Assembly (NCBI RefSeq): GCF_025151535.1
Contig: NZ_CP102288.1
Span: 253,501-317,500 of the forward strand
DNA: 64,000 nucleotides
Source: Segatella copri DSM 18205
GTDB taxonomy: Bacteria > Bacteroidota > Bacteroidia > Bacteroidales > Bacteroidaceae
Direction of reading: 5' to 3'
The position numbers and the translations under genes are program-made. Below the pieces are notes generated by a model. That model was given only the letters and a program-made list of their open reading frames with translations. It was not told where the DNA came from and searched no databases. The number at the start of each line of letters is the position of its first letter. Position 1 is the first letter of the stretch. This document shows, in pieces, positions 60,306 through 64,000 of this stretch.

Positions 60306-60479
60306 TTTCACTTTTTTTAGATTGATTTAGAACCATTAAGGCGCCGCCTTCCTGCTGGTGAAAGCTGGCTGGAAGGGGGTGCTGTAAAACCAAAAGCTGT
60401 AGAGTCTGGAAGTAGTTTGAATCCGTGAGATCCGTGTGAGCCTGATTAGATACGAAAAGTAAAGATTTTAATCCAAGAT

Positions 60480-60605
60480 TCAAAACTCCATACCTCTTGT
60501 TTTGAGTAGCTGCACTAACTCATGGGGCGTGGAATATGTTTTTATAAACGGAATTCTTGTTGCCATATACCCATAAAAACAAAAAAGCCCCACGCATTTG
60601 AGCAT
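60480..60605 (-). pseudogene. Truncated N-terminus of an Abi-like (Abi_2/AbiF type) protein
   Basis: A 41-residue frame from ATG at 60605 (or ATG at 60566) reads MATRIPFIKTYSTPHELVQL then LKTRGMEF and stops. STPHELVQLLKTRGM is the start typical of Abi-like abortive-infection proteins, which normally run to about 300 residues. A good -7 box lies upstream. Nothing further of the family is found beyond 60480, where the sequence changes. It looks like a gene cut by a deletion or insertion at the edge of the cassette. Confidence 0.55.
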
Positions 60606-60635
60606 CGTTGAGAGGCTTGGTGGGAACTGACGGTG

Positions 60636-60643
60636 CAAAGATA
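60636..60643 (-). promoter_or_regulatory. -7 promoter element of the truncated Abi-like gene
   Basis: Minus-strand TATCTTTG, matching TAnnTTTG, 30 bp before the ATG at 60605. The promoter outlived most of the gene. Confidence 0.5.
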
Positions 60644-60790
60644 CGAATAATCATTGATAATACAAACTTTTCAGCAAGAAAAATCAAGCAAAAGTGGAAT
60701 TCTTTGACATATTCATATTTAATAATGTTAAATCAGACCTTAAAATCATACTTTTCCAGCCAAATAAAGTGGTTTCCAAGATAAAATTGT

Positions 60791-60798
60791 TACCTTTG
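60791..60798 (+). promoter_or_regulatory. -7 promoter element upstream of the PEGA-BACON genes
   Basis: TACCTTTG matches TAnnTTTG. If used, it gives a leader of about 390 nt before the ATG at 61192. Confidence 0.5.
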
Positions 60799-60804
60799 TA
60801 ACGT

Positions 60805-61191
60805 CTATACCCATACCGAAAGTCCCGATGGGCAGAGGTTGGGCAGACATACATATGGTAAAAGGCGTTTTTGTACGCTTTGGTTTTGACGTGTAGGAAT
60901 CTGGCAGTTCACGACACAATTTGTCAAAAACAAAGCAATGCAGAACGCCTCATGAGGTGTATTATATATTGTCCTCATTGGCTTCGGACGTTTTTTCGTT
61001 CGTTGTCAAGGGTGCATTCTATATACTTACACAGGCGTGGGGCTTTCGGCGTTGCTCGTTTCGACAAATTGGGCGATGCCAGAGCCTCTACACGTGGAAC
61101 GAGTGACAGAACAGGCTCCGCGCTTTTTTCGTATGTATAAACAAAGTACATAATTTTTGCCAAGGTAGCCAGCAGTATCAACTGAGCAATA
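60805..61191 (+). other. Long structured leader upstream of the PEGA gene
   Basis: About 390 bp without a supported gene. An 89-codon open frame from 60871 has an odd composition (many Arg, Cys, His) and no start signal. Possible pairings include CCCAT/ATGGG (60820-60842), TTTTGAC/GTCAAAA (60883-60932) and the palindrome CCTCATGAGG (60948-60957). It could be an untranslated regulatory RNA element; nothing identifies a known riboswitch. Confidence 0.4.
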
Positions 61192-62799
61192 ATGAGTAAT
61201 GACTACTATCAGATATTGAACTTACATAGGCGATGGGGAATTCTAATCGCCATTTTCTTATTTTCTTCTTTCGTACATGCACAAAAGATTTCAGTTTCAC
61301 GTTTTGTGCTGGCAGAGTCTGACCTTACGGCTCAAAATAAAAGCACCTTGGTTGAAGACCAGAATGGAGATAAATGTGCATTGATTCGGGTGCAAACTAC
61401 GCAAAAAGGATTTTCGTTTGATGTAGGATCTGCAGGTGTTCAAAAGGTTGATGACAATCATATTGGAGAAATATGGTTGTACGTGCCTTTTGGTGTACGG
61501 CACATTAGTATCCGACATCCACAACTTGGTTCACTTGTAAATTACAGTTTTCCTATAAACATAGAAAAGGCAAGGACTTATATCATGGAGATAACGTCAG
61601 ACAAAGTGTTTGTGAACTATTATGATGACTCAAGAAAGCAAAAATTGAATATAAGAGTGTTTCCCGCAAATGCTTCAATTACGCTAAACGGTATGAACAT
61701 CAAATTAAATTCCAAGGGTGAAGCTTCACAGGAATTGTCATTTGGAACGTATACTTATAAGGTGGTAGCCGATAGGTATTATTCCAAGGAAGGACAGGTC
61801 GTAATAAACGATTCTGTCCATATTCAGCAACTTGTCGTGAATGATTTAAAGCCTATTATGGGTAAGATAAGTGTACATACCAATCCCTACAATGCGGAGA
61901 TTATGCTTGATGGAGTTTCTATCCCTTCGAACACCTCTCTAACACCATATGCAACACAGATTGGACATCATAAACTAATTGTGAAACAAATTGGATACAA
62001 GACAGAAGAACGAGACATTAAAGTAGAGCAAGACAAAATAACCGATATAAATATCATTTTGAGTCAATTAGCCATGTTCTCATTTAGAAGTGATCCAACT
62101 GGAGCCATAGTGTCTGTCAGCGGAGAAAAGTTAGGAACGACTCCATGCCAAAAAGAACTGAAAACAGGCTCTTATGAGGTTTTTGCCCAAAAAGTAGGAT
62201 ACAAAGATTATAAAAAGAAAATGGATTTAAGTAGTTCCAGTCCTAATGTCAATATTTCCTTGAGCAGAATATACAACTACAAGAATGAGTTTTACGCAGA
62301 GGCTGGGGTTCGTGTAGGAACTTTTGTCTCTTTCGGCGGAACTATTGGTGGCTATATTTCCAACGTAAACATAGAAGCATCTGCTTTTTATGGGACAGGG
62401 AATAGTGAAACTATTTATTGGAGTGGAAACGACACGAAACCTATTTCAAGCATCTACCACCCAGAATTTGTGGTAAGCGGTAAGGTCGGATATGGAATAG
62501 CTGCAGGAACAAGATTCAGGATTACCCCACAATTGGGAATCAATTATCTGAGTCTGAAAGAATCAATGCAAGAGGAGAGCAATGTGACACCTGCAAATGG
62601 GAGCAATGTGACGAGTGCGCTTTTCGGAGTGCGTTTTTCGGCTATCATTACCAATCATTTTGGAGTGAGTTTGTCCCCTGAATATTCTTTTGGAGTAGGA
62701 AAATCCAATGGCTATAAAGAGTTGGAGGCCGTGTCTTCAAAAATCAAAAATTGGGGACAAGGTTTTAATGTGAAATTAGGATTAATGATAGCGTTTTAA
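61192..62799 (+). CDS. PEGA-domain protein with C-terminal outer-membrane-barrel-like region
   Basis: 535 residues. A signal-like N-terminus (WGILIAIFLFSSFVHAQ) follows a short polar start. Three PEGA repeats are visible: VFPANASITLNGMNIKLNSK (about 155-220), VHTNPYNAEIMLDGVSIPSN (about 226-290) and FRSDPTGAIVSVSGEKLGTT (about 298-360). From about residue 365 (YKNEFYAEAGVRVGTFVSFG) the pattern is of beta-barrel strands ending in GFNVKLGLMIAF, a typical outer-membrane end. PEGA domains are surface adhesion or envelope modules. The gene is A+T richer than its neighbours to the left. The BACON lipoprotein starts 2 bp after its stop. Confidence 0.85.
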   Translation: MSNDYYQILNLHRRWGILIAIFLFSSFVHAQKISVSRFVLAESDLTAQNKSTLVEDQNGDKCALIRVQTTQKGFSFDVGSAGVQKVDDNHIGEIWLYVPFGVRHISIRHPQLGSLVNYSFPINIEKARTYIMEITSDKVFVNYYDDSRKQKLNIRVFPANASITLNGMNIKLNSKGEASQELSFGTYTYKVVADRYYSKEGQVVINDSVHIQQLVVNDLKPIMGKISVHTNPYNAEIMLDGVSIPSNTSLTPYATQIGHHKLIVKQIGYKTEERDIKVEQDKITDINIILSQLAMFSFRSDPTGAIVSVSGEKLGTTPCQKELKTGSYEVFAQKVGYKDYKKKMDLSSSSPNVNISLSRIYNYKNEFYAEAGVRVGTFVSFGGTIGGYISNVNIEASAFYGTGNSETIYWSGNDTKPISSIYHPEFVVSGKVGYGIAAGTRFRITPQLGINYLSLKESMQEESNVTPANGSNVTSALFGVRFSAIITNHFGVSLSPEYSFGVGKSNGYKELEAVSSKIKNWGQGFNVKLGLMIAF

Positions 62800-62800
62800 G

Positions 62801-64000
62801 ATGAAACATATTGGTTTATACATATTGTTGGTATGCATAGTATTTGTTGGGTGTTCAGACAAATACTCGCCAGATTTGGGACTGAAGCCTACATTGACTC
62901 CAAGATACCTTAGGGTATCTCCTACGTCACTGTCGTTTTCTGCCAATCAGGCATCAAGCCAAAGTGTGGACATTGAAACGATGGAAACACCTTGGAAAGT
63001 TGACAATGCCATAAATTGGGTGTCTATTTCTGCAACAAGTGGTCAGAGTAATTCCAATATAAATGTCAGTGCGTCCGAGAATAAAGATGCCAATGCGGCA
63101 AGAACTGGTGTGTTTTATATAAAAGCGGATGTCAACGATTGGAATTATGAAAAGGGTATTTCCGTCTCGCAAGCTGCTGCAACACCTTATATTAATGTGT
63201 CTCAATCAAACATCACATTAAAAGGAACCGCTTGTACATCAACATTTGACGTAACATCAAACTGTTCTTATACGGTGACAAATGATGCAGATTGGCTTAC
63301 ACTATCCCAAAAGGACAATAGTTTTGTTCTCAATGCTACGGCAAACGAAACCAGTCAATATCGCACGACAACAATATTGTTTTCATACAATGGAATTGAC
63401 CAGGCAAGCAACAAACTTGTTGTAACTCAGGCTCCAGCTTCCATCAATGCCTCTACAGAGACTTTGACGTTCGGGAATACAGCTGGAGAGATTAAGGTTG
63501 AAGTTACTTCCGAATCAAAATGGACCGCATCCACATCTTATAGTTGGATTGATGTAACACCAGAAAGTGGAGAAGCTGGAACGTCGTCCATAACAATTTC
63601 CGTATCCCCAAATACTTCTGTTAATGAGCGGACTGGATATGTAATTCTTTCCATAGGCTCGGAAGAAAGAATACAAATTCCTATCAAACAACGAGGCATT
63701 TATATTGAGACCGACAAATCACAATATGATTTTGAGGCATCATCTGGGACACAAACAATCCAAGTCAATAGTAATACTTCATGGCAGGTATCGTCTGTTC
63801 CGTCATGGGTAAAAGTAGACAAGACAAGCGGGACAGGGAATTCTGCAATAAAAGTCACAGTCGAAGACAATCCCAATACAACTGAAAGGAATGGTGAAAT
63901 TGTGGTTTCTCAACCGGGTTTAAGTGCAATGGCTACGATTAAAATACATCAGAAAGGTAAAACATTCGATGTGGCTACCACGACATTGACATTCAATGAC
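62801..64000 (+). CDS. BACON-domain lipoprotein, 3' end outside window
   Basis: 400 codons are visible and the frame is open to the last base. The lipoprotein signal is MKHIGLYILLVCIVFVGCSD with Cys18 lipidated. At least four BACON repeats follow, each ending its first half with a W-hydrophobic motif: NAINWVSISATSGQSNSNIN, DADWLTLSQKDNSF, YSWIDVTPESGEAGTSSITI and PSWVKVDKTSGTGNSAIKVT; a fifth begins at FDVATTTLTFND. BACON domains bind mucins or glycans in Bacteroidota surface proteins. Its start is 2 bp after the PEGA stop, so both are one operon. Confidence 0.9.
   Translation, partial: MKHIGLYILLVCIVFVGCSDKYSPDLGLKPTLTPRYLRVSPTSLSFSANQASSQSVDIETMETPWKVDNAINWVSISATSGQSNSNINVSASENKDANAARTGVFYIKADVNDWNYEKGISVSQAAATPYINVSQSNITLKGTACTSTFDVTSNCSYTVTNDADWLTLSQKDNSFVLNATANETSQYRTTTILFSYNGIDQASNKLVVTQAPASINASTETLTFGNTAGEIKVEVTSESKWTASTSYSWIDVTPESGEAGTSSITISVSPNTSVNERTGYVILSIGSEERIQIPIKQRGIYIETDKSQYDFEASSGTQTIQVNSNTSWQVSSVPSWVKVDKTSGTGNSAIKVTVEDNPNTTERNGEIVVSQPGLSAMATIKIHQKGKTFDVATTTLTFND

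Noticed and set aside
60871..61140. 89-codon open frame in the leader of the PEGA gene
   Set aside because: No start signal, odd composition and a second overlapping open frame in the same stretch; better explained as an untranslated leader.
61000..61192. Invertible promoter ahead of the PEGA gene
   Set aside because: No pair of matching inverted repeats of useful length was found around the start.

Overview
The window looks like chromosomal DNA from a gut Bacteroidota, most likely the Prevotella/Segatella group. Four things support this. Genes start with A-rich leaders rather than strong Shine-Dalgarno sites. Many intergenic regions carry the Bacteroidota promoter -7 box TAnnTTTG. There are SusD-type and type IX secretion (T9SS) components. 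A cassette of Bacteroidota-only families (smalltalk peptide, DUF4248, BT4734/VirE-type primase) is present. The genus is inferred from gene content and could not be tested by a search.

Layout. 1-4461: end of a polysaccharide utilisation locus (SusD C-terminus, surface glycan-binding lipoprotein, secreted GH3 glucosidase). 4654-5970: rmuC. 6218-9112: fructuronate reductase and mannonate dehydratase (uxuB-uxuA) behind a duplicated operator-like repeat. 9227-12952: small lipoprotein, a repeat-rich gap and a GH94 phosphorylase. 13111-20588: a very large alpha-2-macroglobulin, a DUF1573 protein and ispH. 20908-22589: cmk and porQ on the minus strand. 22692-25319: tonB, a polyprenyl synthase and a TatD nuclease. 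25460-27931: tRNA-Ser(GGA), then exbB, a membrane protein and two exbD genes. 28013-30578: Lrp-type regulator, DHFR, RsmF. 30711-32516: DUF6249 protein, ECF sigma factor and DUF5056-like protein. 32803-36936: topB followed directly by porE. 37374-40607: carB. 40900-43582: lutABC lactate oxidation operon. 43656-47467: an MBOAT, SGNH-like, FdtA-like and GNAT operon, probably for surface glycan decoration. 47614-50906: purT, a cytidylate-kinase-like gene and a MATE exporter. 51180-54489: S8 protease, xseA, xseB. 54653-60305: an accessory cassette (below). 61192-64000: a PEGA protein and a BACON-domain lipoprotein that runs off the end.

The most unusual part is 54.6-60.6 kb. On the minus strand, in order, are a VirE/BT4734-type primase-helicase, a DUF4248 protein, an HU-like protein with a long acidic tail, a 30-residue smalltalk peptide and a cytoplasmic-type peptidoglycan amidase. 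Every gene-gene interval holds at least one copy of the same ~110-130 bp structured repeat (five copies, all in one orientation). Upstream of the primase is a nested inverted repeat and a perfect 17-bp palindrome shared with a divergent gene that appears to need a -1 frameshift. Just beyond it is a beheaded Abi-like gene with its promoter intact. The contents (replication protein, chromatin protein, tiny membrane peptide, lysin) resemble a reduced phage or satellite.

Other points of interest are REP-like giant inverted repeats at 37.1-37.3 kb with a half copy between xseA and xseB, a mirrored repeat block before xseA, an 18-bp repeat expansion inside DHFR, and a second ori-like repeat structure at 10.1 kb with no gene attached.
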